Shown: positions 46,013-57,204, numbered from the stretch's first letter. The stretch is 64,000 bases of DNA from Citrobacter koseri ATCC BAA-895 (GCF_000018045.1 NC_009792.1:3100001-3164000), one strand, 5' to 3'. Notes: generated by a model from the letters alone, not told the origin. Numbers and translations: made by a program.

Positions 46013-47320
46013 TTACAGCTGTTGTAATTCTGCCTGCACATCCGCATCGCGATAATAAATATCCTGTCGCAACCAGACGCCCAACCCCAGCCCCACCAGT
46101 GACAACGCCAGCACATACCAGGCCGGCGCCATTGGCGACACGCCCATCAACATGGTGACCGCAATTGGCGTCAGGCCGCCAAAAATGGCATACGAGACGT
46201 TGTAAGAAAAAGAGATGCCGGTGAAACGCACTTCCGCCGGGAAGGCTCGCACCATTACGTACGGCACCGCGCCAACAACACCAACACACAGCCCCACCAG
46301 CCCGTATAATAAAAACAACTGCTCGGGATGCGCGCCAGACAAGTGATAGAAGATCCAGCTTGAGCAGGCCAGCAGAAAACTACCTACAATAAAGGTTTTG
46401 CTGGCGCCAACCCGATCGACAATGAACCCTGCCAGCAGGCATCCCACGCACAGCATAATGGTCGCCACGCTATTTGCCTGTAAAGTTAACGCGGGCGCAA
46501 ACCCGTACTGCTTTTGCAACCAGACCGGCGACATCAAAATCACGACGACAATGCCGGCCGATAACAACCAGGTCAGCAGCATCGAAATCGCCACCGCTTT
46601 TTTATGTTTCACCACTACCGCTTTGACGGGCAATTCCTGCGCGAGCGTTTTGCGCTGCTGCATTTCAAGGAAGATGGGCGTTTCCTGCAACCAACGACGT
46701 AAATACATCGCAATCAGACCAAATACGCCGCCGAGCAGGAAGGGAATACGCCAGCCATAATCATGCACCGCCTGCTGGGTCATACTGGTATTCACCAGCG
46801 TCGCCACGACAGAGCCAAGCAGGATACCGACCGTCAGTCCCGCAGTCAGCGTGCCGCAGGCGATGCCGATACGGCGCTCCGGCACATGTTCAGCCACAAA
46901 CACCCACGCTCCCGGCACTTCGCCGCCAATCGCTGCGCCTTGCAAAATACGCATCAGCAGCAATAACAACGGCGCAAGGATGCCCATTGAGGCGTAAGTC
47001 GGCAGCAAGCCAATCGCCAGCGTTGGAACAGCCATCAATAGAATACTCAGGGTGAACATCTTCTTGCGCCCTACCAGATCGCCAAAGTGCGCCATGATAA
47101 TGCCGCCCAGCGGGCGCGCCAGATAACCGGCGGCGAAGATCCCAAACGTCTGAACCTGACGAAGCCACTCAGGAATATCGGCGGGGAAAAATAGTTCGCC
47201 CACAACCGCTGCGAAGAAAACAAAGATGATGAAGTCGTAAAACTCGAGCGCGCCGCCGAGAGCGGCAAGTGAAAGAGTCTTATAATCCTGGCGATTCAGA
47301 GGTCGTGTGTGTCGTGACAT
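46013..47320 (-). CDS. MFS metabolite:H+ symporter family protein
   Basis: 435 residues with about twelve membrane helices. The N-terminal SLAALGGALEFYDFIIFVFF and ARPLGGIIMAHFGDLVGRKKMF motifs mark the MHS family (ProP, KgtP, CitH-like), which take up organic acids or betaines with protons. The substrate cannot be read from the sequence. E. coli K-12 has no gene here between mog and satP, so this is lineage-specific. Confidence 0.88.
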   Translation of the reverse strand: MSRHTRPLNRQDYKTLSLAALGGALEFYDFIIFVFFAAVVGELFFPADIPEWLRQVQTFGIFAAGYLARPLGGIIMAHFGDLVGRKKMFTLSILLMAVPTLAIGLLPTYASMGILAPLLLLLMRILQGAAIGGEVPGAWVFVAEHVPERRIGIACGTLTAGLTVGILLGSVVATLVNTSMTQQAVHDYGWRIPFLLGGVFGLIAMYLRRWLQETPIFLEMQQRKTLAQELPVKAVVVKHKKAVAISMLLTWLLSAGIVVVILMSPVWLQKQYGFAPALTLQANSVATIMLCVGCLLAGFIVDRVGASKTFIVGSFLLACSSWIFYHLSGAHPEQLFLLYGLVGLCVGVVGAVPYVMVRAFPAEVRFTGISFSYNVSYAIFGGLTPIAVTMLMGVSPMAPAWYVLALSLVGLGLGVWLRQDIYYRDADVQAELQQL

Positions 47321-47444
47321 AGCAAACCATGAGTCAGTGGAGTTATTGAGGGCGCTTATCGATATGTGTAAATCAAAAATTACTATATCGTAAACAATTC
47401 AATACTCCACCACCTGCGTAATTTATGTCACAGAAAGGCCAACT

Positions 47445-48032
47445 TCAGGCGTTTATGTCGCGTCTGGCATTTTTCGGGCGGAAAGATGCTACCACTTCCG
47501 CTGCGGTTTCCACATAAGGCCCTTCAAGCAACTGTACACAATACGGTACGCTTGCGAAAATTCCCGGCACAACAACCTTACCCTCGGCATCTTTCACCCC
47601 TTCCAGGGTCTCTTTGATGGATTTTGGCTGCCCCGGTAAGTTCAGGATCAGCGCCTGCTTGCGGATCACGCCAACCTGGCGGGAAAGGATCGCCGTAGGA
47701 ACAAAGTGCAGGCTGATCTGGCGCATCTGCTCGCCAAAGCCGGGCATTTCTCTGTCGGCGACGGCCAGAGTCGCGTCAGGCGTGACATCACGACGCGCTG
47801 GCCCCGTACCGCCCGTCGTCAGTACCAGGTGACAGCTCATTTCATCCACCAGCTCACACAGCGTTTGCTCAATGATCGCCTGCTCATCCGGGATCAGTCG
47901 GGTTTGCACGTCAAAAGGGGTAGTCAGCGCGGAGGCCAGCCACTCTTCAAGAGCAGGAATGCCTTTATCCTGGTATACGCCGCTGGACGCGCGGTCAGAA
48001 ATGGAAACTAAACCAATACGTAAGGTGTTCAT
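47445..48032 (-). CDS. mog: Molybdopterin adenylyltransferase
   Basis: Adenylylates molybdopterin before molybdate insertion. 195 residues, as in E. coli. The MoCF signature LVLTTGGTGPARRDVTPDAT is in the middle and the adjacent DEMSCH precedes it. Transcribed singly. The 124-base gap to the MFS gene shows nothing further. Confidence 0.97.
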   Translation of the reverse strand: MNTLRIGLVSISDRASSGVYQDKGIPALEEWLASALTTPFDVQTRLIPDEQAIIEQTLCELVDEMSCHLVLTTGGTGPARRDVTPDATLAVADREMPGFGEQMRQISLHFVPTAILSRQVGVIRKQALILNLPGQPKSIKETLEGVKDAEGKVVVPGIFASVPYCVQLLEGPYVETAAEVVASFRPKNARRDINA

Positions 48033-48090
48033 GATTATTCCGTCTAAACAGTCTCGTTAAACAGAATGATACACTGCAAAGGGAAGGACA

Positions 48091-48138
48091 GACAGGTTTC
48101 AGAAGAGGTAGCGTGACCAGAAACCTGTCTGGTCACGC
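48091..48138 (-). other. Two mutually exclusive hairpins after talB
   Basis: GCGTGACCAG ... CTGGTCACGC (48111-48138) forms a ten-base stem. Its loop and flank, GAAACCTGTC (48120-48129), also pair perfectly with GACAGGTTTC at 48091-48100. The structure lies just past the talB stop and probably forms its 3' end; no long U-tract follows. Confidence 0.7.
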
Positions 48139-48145
48139 CGAATGA

Positions 48146-49099
48146 TTACAGCAGATCGCCGATCATTTTTTCCAGTTTTTCCTGGTCAATAGCAAACTTA
48201 CGGATACCGTCCGCCAGTTTGTCTACCGCCATCGGGTCCTGGTTGTGCTGCCACAGGAACTCAGACTCGGTGATGCGTTCTGGACGCGCTTTCACTTCGC
48301 CAGAGAAGGACAGTTTACGTTCGATAGCGCCTTCGCTTTCCGCCAGCTCTTTCAGCAGCGCCGGAGCGATGGTCAGACGATCGCAACCCGCCAGCTCCAG
48401 AATCTCACCGACGTTGCGGAAGCTCGCACCCATCACCACTGTCTCATAACCGTGCTGTTTGTAGTATTCGTAGATTTCCGTAACGGAAACCACGCCCGGA
48501 TCTTCTGCCGGAGCGTACTCTTTCTTGTCGGTATTGGCTTTGTACCAGTCAAGAATACGACCCACGAACGGAGAGATCAGGTATACGCCCGCTTCCGCAC
48601 AAGCACGCGCCTGCGCGAAGGAGAACAGCAGAGTCAGGTTACAGTTGATACCTTCCTTTTCCAGCTGTTCAGCAGCACGAATCCCCTGCCAGGTAGACGC
48701 CAGTTTGATCAGGATGCGATCGTTGCTGATGCCCGCGTCGTTGTAGAGCTTGATGATGCGTTTTGCTTTGGCGATAGACGCGTCGGTGTCGTAGGACAGA
48801 CGAGCGTCAACTTCGGTGGAGATACGGCCCGGAACCAGTTTCAGGATCTCCAGACCAATGTTCACCGCCAGCTTGTCGGCCGCGTCAACAATCTGCTGCG
48901 CGCGATCGCTGCTCTGCTGTTTCGCCCAGGCAACGGCATCGTCAATCAGCTTACGGTATTCCGGGATCTGTGCTGCGTTAAGAATGAGAGAAGGGTTGGT
49001 TGTGGCATCCTGCGGCTGGTACAGCTTCATTGCCGCGATGTCTCCGGTGTCGGCCACCACGGTGGTGAACTGACGAAGGGAGGTCAATTTGTCCGTCAT
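48146..49099 (-). CDS. talB: Transaldolase B
   Basis: Pentose-phosphate pathway enzyme moving a dihydroxyacetone unit between sugar phosphates. 317 residues from [15 protein letters not shown], the E. coli length. The Schiff-base Lys132 is in [20 protein letters not shown] carries the N-terminal family signature. The 285-base gap to yaaJ (49100-49384) holds both promoters; no named sites identified. Confidence 0.98.
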   Translation of the reverse strand: MTDKLTSLRQFTTVVADTGDIAAMKLYQPQDATTNPSLILNAAQIPEYRKLIDDAVAWAKQQSSDRAQQIVDAADKLAVNIGLEILKLVPGRISTEVDARLSYDTDASIAKAKRIIKLYNDAGISNDRILIKLASTWQGIRAAEQLEKEGINCNLTLLFSFAQARACAEAGVYLISPFVGRILDWYKANTDKKEYAPAEDPGVVSVTEIYEYYKQHGYETVVMGASFRNVGEILELAGCDRLTIAPALLKELAESEGAIERKLSFSGEVKARPERITESEFLWQHNQDPMAVDKLADGIRKFAIDQEKLEKMIGDLL

Positions 49100-49384
49100 G
49101 ATAGTGTTTCTCTTTAAACAGCTTGTTAGGGGGATGTAACCGGTCTGCCTTGATGATAACACGACGCACTCACAGCGCAACCGCAGACAATGCGGTTATC
49201 CCACTCCCCTCTTTGTTTGCCCCTTTTCGGCCCCTCGCCAGGGCGGCGCGCAATTAAAGGATATTGCCATATAGTATGGTAGACTCCCCCCATTCAATAG
49301 CCTGACAGGGTCTATACTGTTCGTGAATTGGTAACGCTTACACTGGAACCCAAAAGCGTACCGGCATCAACAAGAGGGATGTTA

Positions 49385-50815
49385 ATGCCTGATTTCTTCG
49401 CCTTTATTAATGAAATACTCTGGGGATCGGTAATGATCTACCTCCTGCTTGGTGCAGGTTTTTGGTTTACTTACCGTACCGGATTCGTTCAGTTTCGCTA
49501 TATCCGCCAGTTTGGCAAAAGTCTTAAAAACAGCATACATCCCCAGCCGGGCGGGCTAACGTCATTTCAGGCGCTGTGTACCAGCCTTGCCGCGCGTATT
49601 GGCAGCGGTAACCTGGCAGGCGTTGCGTTGGCTATCGCCGCAGGCGGGCCAGGCGCCGTATTCTGGATGTGGGTATCTGCGCTTATCGGCATGGCGACCT
49701 CGTTTGCCGAATGCTCTCTGGCCCAGCTCTACAAAGAGCGCGACAGCACAGGACAGTATCGCGGCGGCCCGGCATGGTATATGGCGCGTGGTCTGGGTAT
49801 GCGCTGGATGGGCGTTCTCTTCGCGATTTTCTTACTCATTGCGTATGGTCTGATTTTTAATAGCGTACAGGCGAACTCCGTCTCGCGGGCGCTCGCTTTT
49901 GCCTTTGACATACCGCCCATTATCTCCGGTATCGTGCTGGCGCTGGCGGCCTTTTTTGTCATCGTTCGCGGCATTAAAGATGTCGCAAAACTCATGCAAT
50001 GGTTCGTCCCTGCGATGGCCCTTCTGTGGACGCTCACCGGTTTAGTGATTTGCCTCTGGCACATCGAACAGCTGCCCGACATTATCGCGTCGATTGTGAA
50101 AAGCGCATTCGGCTGGCAGGAAGCCACTGCCGGGGCGGCCGGATATACGCTCAGCCAGGCGATTACCAGCGGTTTCCAGCGCGGCATGTTCTCCAACGAA
50201 GCGGGAATGGGTTCTGCGCCTAACATTGCGGCCGCCGCCTCATCCTGGCCGCCGCACCCTGCCGCGCAGGGAATTGTGCAGATGATCGGCGTCTTTACCG
50301 ATACCATTATTATCTGCACCGCCAGCGCGATGATTATTCTGCTGGCAGGCAATGGCGCCTCGCATATGCCAACGGAAGGCATCCAGCTGGTGCAACAGGC
50401 AATGATTTCACTGACCGGCGAATGGGGCGCAAGCCTTGTCGCGTTTATTGTGGTGTTGTTCGCCTTCAGCTCAATTGTCGCCAACTACGTTTACGCCGAA
50501 AATAACCTGATTTTTCTGCGTCTGGACAGTCTGCGAATGCGCTGGGCGCTGCGTATTGTCACCGTCGGGATGGTCGTGGCGGGCACGTTACTCAGCTTTC
50601 CGCTCGTCTGGCAGTTGGCCGACATTATTATGGCCTGTATGGCCATCACCAACCTGACGGCGATTCTGCTGCTCTCGCCGGTGGTGCATACGATCGCCAG
50701 CGACTATCTGCGACAGCGTAAGCTCGGCGTACAACCCGTGTTCGACCCGTTCCGCTACCCTGAAATTGAGCAGCAACTGGCGCCGGATACATGGGATGAA
50801 TTGCCGCGTCACTAG
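49385..50815 (+). CDS. yaaJ: AGCS-family alanine/glycine:cation symporter YaaJ
   Basis: Inner-membrane transporter of 476 residues from [15 protein letters not shown], the E. coli length; an upstream in-frame start (49328) would give 495. Family signature [18 protein letters not shown] lies near residue 68 and [12 protein letters not shown] near 270. Likely imports alanine or glycine with Na+; the exact substrate is unproven here. yaaA follows after 77 bases. Confidence 0.94.
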   Translation: MPDFFAFINEILWGSVMIYLLLGAGFWFTYRTGFVQFRYIRQFGKSLKNSIHPQPGGLTSFQALCTSLAARIGSGNLAGVALAIAAGGPGAVFWMWVSALIGMATSFAECSLAQLYKERDSTGQYRGGPAWYMARGLGMRWMGVLFAIFLLIAYGLIFNSVQANSVSRALAFAFDIPPIISGIVLALAAFFVIVRGIKDVAKLMQWFVPAMALLWTLTGLVICLWHIEQLPDIIASIVKSAFGWQEATAGAAGYTLSQAITSGFQRGMFSNEAGMGSAPNIAAAASSWPPHPAAQGIVQMIGVFTDTIIICTASAMIILLAGNGASHMPTEGIQLVQQAMISLTGEWGASLVAFIVVLFAFSSIVANYVYAENNLIFLRLDSLRMRWALRIVTVGMVVAGTLLSFPLVWQLADIIMACMAITNLTAILLLSPVVHTIASDYLRQRKLGVQPVFDPFRYPEIEQQLAPDTWDELPRH

Positions 50816-50892
50816 CGCGGCAATCACAACCATCGATCAAATCGGTCGGTTTTTTTGCTAAAGTCGCAGTAAATCTCCTGCAAGGACTGGAT

Positions 50893-51669
50893 ATGCTGAT
50901 TCTGATTTCACCTGCAAAAACGCTCGATTACCAAAGCCCGCTGGTCACGACGCGCTATACGCGGCCTGAACTGCTGGATTACTCACAGCAGTTGATCCAC
51001 GAGGCGCGCAAGCTCTCGGCGCCGCAGATTGGCAAGCTGATGGGCATTAGCGACAAACTGGCCGATCTGAATGCCACCCGTTTTCATGACTGGCAGCCTG
51101 ACTTCTCCCCTGAAAACGCCCGCCAGGCGATTCTGGCGTTTAAAGGCGACGTCTATACCGGACTACAGGCGGAAACGTTCAGCGAAGCCGATTTTGATTT
51201 CGCGCAGCAGCATTTGCGTATGCTTTCCGGGTTGTACGGCGTCCTGCGTCCGCTGGATCTGATGCAGCCTTACCGTCTGGAGATGGGCATTCGCCTTGAG
51301 AACGCCAAAGGGAAAGACCTTTATCAGTTCTGGGGCGATGTGATTACCGATAAGCTGAACGAAGCGCTGGCTGCGCAAGGCGATAAAATCGTCATCAACC
51401 TGGCCTCGGATGAATATTATAAATCCGTGAAGCCGAAGCAGCTGAATGCGGAGATTATCAAGCCTGTGTTCCTTGATGAGAAAAACGGCAAATTCAAAGT
51501 TATCAGCTTCTACGCCAAAAAAGCGCGCGGCCTGATGAGCCGTTACATCATTGAAAACCGGCTGACGAAGCCGGAACAGCTCACCGCATTTAACAGCGAA
51601 GGCTATTTCTATGATGAGCAAGCGTCAGGAAAAGGCGAGCTGGTGTTTAAACGCCACGAGCAAAACTGA
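50893..51669 (+). CDS. yaaA: Peroxide stress protein YaaA
   Basis: DUF328/UPF0246 protein of 258 residues that in E. coli limits unincorporated iron and DNA damage under H2O2. Features are [13 protein letters not shown] at the N terminus, KGDVYTGL and the C-terminal [15 protein letters not shown] positively charged helix. In E. coli it is under OxyR; I did not identify an OxyR site in the 77-base upstream gap. Confidence 0.96.
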   Translation: MLILISPAKTLDYQSPLVTTRYTRPELLDYSQQLIHEARKLSAPQIGKLMGISDKLADLNATRFHDWQPDFSPENARQAILAFKGDVYTGLQAETFSEADFDFAQQHLRMLSGLYGVLRPLDLMQPYRLEMGIRLENAKGKDLYQFWGDVITDKLNEALAAQGDKIVINLASDEYYKSVKPKQLNAEIIKPVFLDEKNGKFKVISFYAKKARGLMSRYIIENRLTKPEQLTAFNSEGYFYDEQASGKGELVFKRHEQN

Positions 51670-51680
51670 TGCCCTGAAGC

Positions 51681-51765
51681 GCAGGCCGGATAAGACGCCT
51701 TTTGTCGCTATCCGGCGCTAAAATCGCATAACTGCCTGATAGCGCTATGCTTATCAGGCTTGCGT
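51681..51765. repeat. REP pair between yaaA and yaaX
   Basis: Two opposed REP units (GCAGGCCGGATAAGACGC...TATCCGGCGC and GCCTGATAGCGCTATGC...ATCAGGCTTG) between convergent yaaA and yaaX. Confidence 0.88.
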
Positions 51766-51767
51766 AC

Positions 51768-52058
51768 TTAATGGCGGTGGTCGTCGCGGCGATCATCATG
51801 ACGATGCTCGTCATGCTTATTATGATGCGGTTGCGGACGTGGTCCATGCGGCTGCCAGCGGTTTTCTCGCCACTCATAATGCTTCTGCCACCAGCCGTGG
51901 TCGCGCCAGTGACCGCCATCCCAGTAATTACCGTGGTTATCGCGATCGCCAATCTGAAGTTTAACTGCCGGTACGAGAGTAATTTCGGCAGCCTGTGCTG
52001 CGAGGGGAGCCACCAGCATCATGGAAAGTGCAAGAAGCACGGGTTTCAACTTGTTCAT
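51768..52058 (-). CDS. yaaX: DUF2502 periplasmic His-rich protein YaaX
   Basis: 96 residues with a cleavable signal ([19 protein letters not shown] then [17 protein letters not shown]). The middle is rich in Trp, Gly and His ([19 protein letters not shown]) and the tail in His, Asp and Arg ([15 protein letters not shown]), a plausible metal- or anion-binding tail. Related to YpeC; function unknown. Position beside thrC matches E. coli yaaX. Ribosome site GGAG precedes the ATG. Confidence 0.9.
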   Translation of the reverse strand: MNKLKPVLLALSMMLVAPLAAQAAEITLVPAVKLQIGDRDNHGNYWDGGHWRDHGWWQKHYEWRENRWQPHGPRPQPHHNKHDEHRHDDRRDDHRH

Positions 52059-52220
52059 GAGGTACTCCTTTTTACCATTGCCCGATTTGGGTCGATGAAA
52101 GGAGATTACTTGATGAGAACGCGGGTTGTTATTCTCTGCAATCCTAATCTCTAAGTTACCGCATTTATTGAGAATTACTCCTTTTTACCTGCTAAATTTC
52201 TCCTTATTTTCTCCATAAAA

Positions 52221-52257
52221 AAGCCGGATGGCGGCTAACGCCTTATCCGGCCTACAA
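52221..52257. repeat. REP between thrC and yaaX
   Basis: One REP (GCCGGATGGCGGC...GCCTTATCCGGCCTAC) and a nearby degenerate fragment (GCGCCACCGGGCAC, 52278-52291). No classical terminator is seen after thrC, so the REP may serve as its 3' end. Confidence 0.8.
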
Positions 52258-52295
52258 TAGCTACAATAGCCCCGAAGCGCCACCGGGCACAACCG

Positions 52296-53582
52296 TTAGC
52301 CGCGTGTCATCATCAGCTTACGCAATTCGGCAAAATCGGCAGGCAGATTATGCGAGAGCAGCGGCAGATCGGCACGATCCGCCAGCTCTTTTGGCAGATC
52401 CAATGTTTCACCAAGAATCGCCTCCACACTCTCTTTGAATTTCGCCGGATGCGCAGTCCCGAGGAACAAGCCATACTCCCCCGGGTGCAGTTGATCACGC
52501 AGCGCGCGGTACGCCACGGCAGCGTGCGGTTCAGAGGTATAACCTGCCGCTTTCAGTTCGCGCATGGTCTCCTGCGTCGTCTCATCGTCAACCGCAGCGT
52601 AGCCCAGCTCCGTCAGACGCCAGATTTTACGGCGGAACAGCTCTTCCACGCGCGGCCAGTTATTGGGCTGGCTGACATCCATCGCGTTCGACAAGGTAGC
52701 CTGCGTCGCTTTCGGCGACCACTGCCCCTCTTTCAGGAAGCGCGGCACCGTATCGTTGACGTTAGTGGCGGCGATAAAGCGTTTCACCGGCAGGCCGAGC
52801 GACTTCGCCAGCAGCCCCGCCGTCAGGTCGCCAAAGTTACCGCTGGGCACGGAGATCACTAACTGATTACGCGCGTCCTGCTGCAGTTGAGCGACCGCTT
52901 CAAAGTAATAGCAAATCTGCGCCAGCAGACGGCTGATGTTGATGGAGTTCGCCGAATTCAGCCCCAGCGCCGCCTTCAGTTCTTCATCATCAAACGCCTG
53001 TTTTACCAGCGCCTGGCAGGCATCGAAATCACCGTCAATCGCAACCGTTTCGATGTTGCCGCCCAGCGTACAGAACAGTTTTTCCTGCAACGGGCTGATC
53101 TTGCCGCGTGGGTAGAGGATCACGACGCGTACATTTTTCAGACCGTAGAATGCGTGAGCAACTGCCGCGCCGGTATCGCCAGAGGTCGCCGTCAGGATAG
53201 TCACCGGTTTGTCGCCGCTGATGTGCGTCAGCATTTGCGCCATAAAGCGACCGCCAAAATCCTTAAAGGCCAGCGTCGGGCCGTGGAACAACTCCAGGCA
53301 CCCGACATCGCCTTCCACCTGACGCACCGGCGCCGGAAAAGCGAATGCCTCGCGGACGCGCTCTTCTAAGATTTCCTGCGGGATCTCATCCCCGATAAAC
53401 GCGGAAAGGATCTTTGCGCTACGACTCACAAAGTCCTGATTCAGCATCTCATCAACTTCAGTCAGGCTAAATTCCGGCAGGTCGTGCGGGAAAAAGAGCC
53501 CCTGATTCTTGCCAAGCCCCTGCGTAACGGCCTGCGCAAAGCTGACCTGCTCATTATGATCTTTCAGATTGTAGAGTTTCAT
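52296..53582 (-). CDS. thrC: Threonine synthase
   Basis: PLP enzyme converting O-phosphohomoserine to threonine. 428 residues, as in E. coli. The PLP lysine is Lys107 in GPTLAFKDFGGRF; TATSGDTGAAVAHAF and VPSGNFGDLTAG are the phosphate-binding loops. Last gene of thrABC, three bases after thrB. Confidence 0.99.
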   Translation of the reverse strand: MKLYNLKDHNEQVSFAQAVTQGLGKNQGLFFPHDLPEFSLTEVDEMLNQDFVSRSAKILSAFIGDEIPQEILEERVREAFAFPAPVRQVEGDVGCLELFHGPTLAFKDFGGRFMAQMLTHISGDKPVTILTATSGDTGAAVAHAFYGLKNVRVVILYPRGKISPLQEKLFCTLGGNIETVAIDGDFDACQALVKQAFDDEELKAALGLNSANSINISRLLAQICYYFEAVAQLQQDARNQLVISVPSGNFGDLTAGLLAKSLGLPVKRFIAATNVNDTVPRFLKEGQWSPKATQATLSNAMDVSQPNNWPRVEELFRRKIWRLTELGYAAVDDETTQETMRELKAAGYTSEPHAAVAYRALRDQLHPGEYGLFLGTAHPAKFKESVEAILGETLDLPKELADRADLPLLSHNLPADFAELRKLMMTRG

Positions 53583-53585
53583 TGT

Positions 53586-54515
53586 TTATCCCAGTACTCG
53601 TGCGCCCGCCGTATCCAGCTGACAAATATGAACAAAGCCTTCCTGATTTTGCAGGTAATTTTTACCCAGCCAGTCTGCTACACGCTGCGCCGTATCCGGC
53701 TTATCACAGAGCGCGAAGAGCGTCGGCCCGGACCCGGAAATACCGCTGGCCAGCGCGCCAATTTCCGCGACCGCCTGACGTGCCTGGCTGAAGCCCGGCA
53801 GCAGACGAGCGCGGTACGGTTCGGCAATCACATCCTTCATCAGCTTCGCAGCAAGCTGCGGCTGACGGGAATAGCAGGCATGGATAAACCCGGCCAGATG
53901 CCGCCCGTGGGCGATACAGTCCTGACGGCGATACTGCGCGGGTAAAATCGCCCGCGCTTCAGCCGTCGAAACGTTAATCCCCGGATAGGCCAGTACCCAC
54001 AGCCACTCATCAAATCCTGGCACCTGCTGGCTGATAATGCCGTTTTCTTCGATCATCAACTGCATGCCGCCGAGAAAGCACGGCGCGACGTTATCGTAAT
54101 GAATGCTGCCAGAGATACGCCCTTCCAGTTCCCCCATGATCGCCAGCAGACGCGTGTCGTTCAGCGGTTTGCCACAGAACTCATTCATCGCCACCAGCGC
54201 GGCGACCACGGAACAGGCGCTGGACCCTAACCCGGAACCAATCGGCATGTTCTTTTCCAGCGTCATCGCCACCGGTATCTGTTTACCCAACTCCTGGCAA
54301 AAACGCTCCCAGCACTGATAAACGATATTTTCACGCGGCGCTGACGGCAGCTTGTCGGCAAAACGCCCTAAATTATTCAGCGTGAAGCTTTCTGCCGCAT
54401 CCACCGAGACCACATCGCCCAGCAGTGAGCCATCAACCGGCGTGACGGCCGCCCCAAGCACATCAAATCCGACGCTCATATTGGCACTGGAAGCCGGAGC
54501 ATAGACTTTCACCAT
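53586..54515 (-). CDS. thrB: Homoserine kinase
   Basis: GHMP kinase of 309 residues phosphorylating homoserine. The ATP loop [17 protein letters not shown] is at about residues 91-107, and the C-terminal GSGPTLFAL motif closes the site. One base separates it from the thrA stop. Confidence 0.99.
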   Translation of the reverse strand: MVKVYAPASSANMSVGFDVLGAAVTPVDGSLLGDVVSVDAAESFTLNNLGRFADKLPSAPRENIVYQCWERFCQELGKQIPVAMTLEKNMPIGSGLGSSACSVVAALVAMNEFCGKPLNDTRLLAIMGELEGRISGSIHYDNVAPCFLGGMQLMIEENGIISQQVPGFDEWLWVLAYPGINVSTAEARAILPAQYRRQDCIAHGRHLAGFIHACYSRQPQLAAKLMKDVIAEPYRARLLPGFSQARQAVAEIGALASGISGSGPTLFALCDKPDTAQRVADWLGKNYLQNQEGFVHICQLDTAGARVLG

Positions 54516-54516
54516 T

Positions 54517-56979
54517 TTAGACTCCTAACTTCCATGAAAGGGTACGCAGCAGATCGGCAAAAACACCCGCCGCCGTCACATCGTTCCCCGCACCGTAACC
54601 GCGCAGAACCAGCGGCAGCGGTTGATAATAATGACTGTAAAACGCCAGCGCGTTCTCCCCGTTTTTCACTTTAAACAGCGGATCGTTGCCGTCAACCTCG
54701 GCGATCTTCACGCGACACACGCCGTCGTCTTCAATGTTGCCAACATAGCGCAATACTTTGCCTTCATCACGGGCTTTCGCCACGCGGGCGGCAAACTCGT
54801 CGTCAAGCTGCGACAGATTGGTCATAAACGTGGCGACATCGCCGGAATCGTCGAAACCTTCCGGCAGCACCGGCTCAATCACGATATCGGACAGTTCCAG
54901 CTCACGTCCCGTTTCACGAGCGAGGATCAGCAATTTGCGCGCCACATCCATCCCGGAAAGATCGTCACGCGGATCGGGTTCGGTATAGCCCAACTCGCGC
55001 GCCATCGTGGTCGCGGCCGAAAGGCTCATGCCTTCATCCAGCTTGCCGAAAATAAAAGAGAGCGATCCAGACAGGATGCCGGAGAAGTGTTGCAGTTCGT
55101 CACCCGCGTTCAGCAGGTTTTGCAGGTTCTCGATAACCGGCAAGCCCGCGCCTACGTTGGTGTCGTACAGGAACTTACGTCGGGATTTCGCCGCGGCAAA
55201 ACGCAGTTGATGGTAGTAATCCATCGACGACGTGTTGGCTTTTTTGTTCGGCGTTACCACATGGAAGCCTTCACGCAGGAAGTCGGCGTATTGATCCGCC
55301 ACCGCCTGGCTGGAGGTACAGTCAACAATGACCGGGTTAAGCAGGTGGTACTCTTTCACCAGGCGAATTAAGCGCCCTAAATTAAACGGTTCTTTCGCTT
55401 CCGCCAGTTCCGCCTGCCAGTTATCCAGGTTCAGGCCATGCACATTGGTCAACAGCGCTTTCGAATTCGCCACGCCGCAGACGCGCAGGTCGATATGCTT
55501 GTTTTTCAACCAGGACTGCTGACGTTTAAGCTGCTCAAGTAACGCGCCGCCAACGCCGCCAACGCCGATAACGAACACTTCAATCACCTGATCGGTATTG
55601 AACAGCATCTGGTGGGTAACACGTACGCCCGTTGTGACGTCATCGTTATTCACGACCACCGAAATCGATCGTTCGGACGAGCCCTGCGCAATCGCGACAA
55701 TATTGATATTCGCGCGCGCCAGCGCCGCAAAGAACTTCGCCGAGATGCCGCGCAGCGTGCGCATACCGTCGCCAACCACCGAGATGATCGCCAGACGTTC
55801 AGTCACCGCCAGCGGTTCCAGCAACCCTTCTTTCAGTTCCAGGTAGAACTCATCCTGCATTGCACGCTGGGCCCGCGCGCAGTCGCCCTGCGGTACGCAG
55901 AAACTGATGCTGTATTCAGAAGAGGATTGCGTGATCAGCACCACGGAGATCCCCGCGCGGGACATTGCCGCGAAGACGCGCGCCGCCATCCCGATCATCC
56001 CTTTCATTCCTGGGCCGGAAACGCTGAACATCGCCATATTGTTCAGGTTCGAGATCCCTTTCACCGGCAGTTCGTCTTCATCCACGCTGGCGCCGATCAG
56101 CGTACCAGGGGCCTGCGGGTTTCCGGTGTTTTTAATCAGGCATGGGATTTGGAACTGGGCAATGGGGGTGATGGTGCGAGGATGAAGGACTTTGGCGCCG
56201 AAGTAAGAAAGCTCCATCGCCTCCTGATAGGACATCGACTTCAGCAACCTGGCGTCCGGCACCTGGCGCGGGTCACAGGTATACACGCCGTCAACGTCAG
56301 TCCAGATCTCACAACAGTCGGCGCGTAAGCAGGCAGCCAACACCGCAGCGGAGTAATCAGAACCGTTGCGGCCCAGCACGACCAGCTCGCCTTTTTCGTT
56401 ACCGGCGGTGAAACCTGCCATCAGCACCATGTGGTCAGCCGGAATGCGGCCCGCCGCGATACGGCGCGTAGATTCGGCGATATCAACGGTCGATTCGAGG
56501 TAATGCCCGACCGCCAATAATTTTTCGACCGGATCGATAACCGTCACGCCATGACCGCGCGCTTCCAGCAGGCCAGCCATGATCGCGATCGACATCTTCT
56601 CGCCACGACAGATCAGCGCAGCATTGATGCTATCCGGGCACTGGCCCAGCAGGCTGATTCCGTGCAGGATATGTTTGATTTGCGCAAATTCTTGTTCAAC
56701 GAAAACTTTCAACTGCGCCAGCGGGAACCCCGGCTGAGCGGCTGCAAGACCCGTAAGAAGTTCGGAAAAAATACGTTCGGCATCGCTGATATTCGGTAAA
56801 GCATCCTGACCGCTGATGGTCTTTTCAATCATCGCCACCAGATGGTTAGTAATTTTGGCGGGGGCAGAGAGAACAGTCGCTACCTGCCCCTGCCTGGCAT
56901 TGCTTTCCAGAATATCGGCAACACGCAGAAAGCGCTCTGCATTTGCCACTGATGTACCGCCGAACTTCAACACTCGCAT
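54517..56979 (-). CDS. thrA: Bifunctional aspartokinase I / homoserine dehydrogenase I
   Basis: Threonine-inhibited first and third enzyme of the threonine branch, 820 residues. Aspartokinase domain starts [17 protein letters not shown], two ACT regulatory repeats follow (about 315-460), and the homoserine dehydrogenase domain begins [17 protein letters not shown]. Start at 56979 after the attenuator; an in-frame ATG at 57021 lies inside the terminator and is discarded. Confidence 0.99.
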   Translation of the reverse strand: MRVLKFGGTSVANAERFLRVADILESNARQGQVATVLSAPAKITNHLVAMIEKTISGQDALPNISDAERIFSELLTGLAAAQPGFPLAQLKVFVEQEFAQIKHILHGISLLGQCPDSINAALICRGEKMSIAIMAGLLEARGHGVTVIDPVEKLLAVGHYLESTVDIAESTRRIAAGRIPADHMVLMAGFTAGNEKGELVVLGRNGSDYSAAVLAACLRADCCEIWTDVDGVYTCDPRQVPDARLLKSMSYQEAMELSYFGAKVLHPRTITPIAQFQIPCLIKNTGNPQAPGTLIGASVDEDELPVKGISNLNNMAMFSVSGPGMKGMIGMAARVFAAMSRAGISVVLITQSSSEYSISFCVPQGDCARAQRAMQDEFYLELKEGLLEPLAVTERLAIISVVGDGMRTLRGISAKFFAALARANINIVAIAQGSSERSISVVVNNDDVTTGVRVTHQMLFNTDQVIEVFVIGVGGVGGALLEQLKRQQSWLKNKHIDLRVCGVANSKALLTNVHGLNLDNWQAELAEAKEPFNLGRLIRLVKEYHLLNPVIVDCTSSQAVADQYADFLREGFHVVTPNKKANTSSMDYYHQLRFAAAKSRRKFLYDTNVGAGLPVIENLQNLLNAGDELQHFSGILSGSLSFIFGKLDEGMSLSAATTMARELGYTEPDPRDDLSGMDVARKLLILARETGRELELSDIVIEPVLPEGFDDSGDVATFMTNLSQLDDEFAARVAKARDEGKVLRYVGNIEDDGVCRVKIAEVDGNDPLFKVKNGENALAFYSHYYQPLPLVLRGYGAGNDVTAAGVFADLLRTLSWKLGV

Positions 56980-57005
56980 GGTTGTTACCTCGTTACCTTT
57001 GGTCG

Positions 57006-57042
57006 AAAAAAAAGCCCGCACTGTTCAGGTGCGGGCTTTTTT
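57006..57042 (-). terminator. thr attenuator
   Basis: On the minus strand AAAAAAGCCCGCACCTG / CAGTGCGGGCTTTTTTTT: a strong intrinsic terminator between thrL and thrA. It is the attenuator governed by ribosome stalling on thrL. Confidence 0.95.
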
Positions 57043-57060
57043 CTGTGTTTCCTGTACGCG

Positions 57061-57126
57061 TCAGCCCGCACCGTTACCTGTGGTAATGGTGATGGTTGTG
57101 GTAATGGTGGTGCTGATGCGATTCAT
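57061..57126 (-). CDS. thrL: thr operon leader peptide
   Basis: 21 residues: M-N-R-I-S, a threonine/isoleucine-rich core, and GNGAG at the end. Eight Thr and four Ile codons make it the sensor for charged Thr- and Ile-tRNA: stalling lets an antiterminator form. The stop overlaps the first attenuator arm. Apart from residue 2 (Asn for Lys), it is the same as I recall for E. coli. Confidence 0.97.
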   Translation of the reverse strand: MNRISTTITTTITITTGNGAG

Positions 57127-57175
57127 GGATGTTGTGTACTCTGTAATTATTATCTGTCTGTCTTGTATCTTTAAA

Positions 57176-57204
57176 GGGTTAAAGTATCTCGTGACCTAAG
57201 TCAA
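57176..57204 (-). promoter_or_regulatory. thrLABC promoter
   Basis: TTGACT (-35, 57204-57199 on the minus strand), 17-base spacer, TAACCC (-10, 57181-57176). The arrangement and the flanking TAGGTCAC are as in E. coli. Confidence 0.8.

Noticed and set aside
56816..57199. 127-codon plus-strand frame across thrL and the thr promoter
   Set aside because: It runs antisense to thrA, the attenuator and thrL; those elements are unmistakable.
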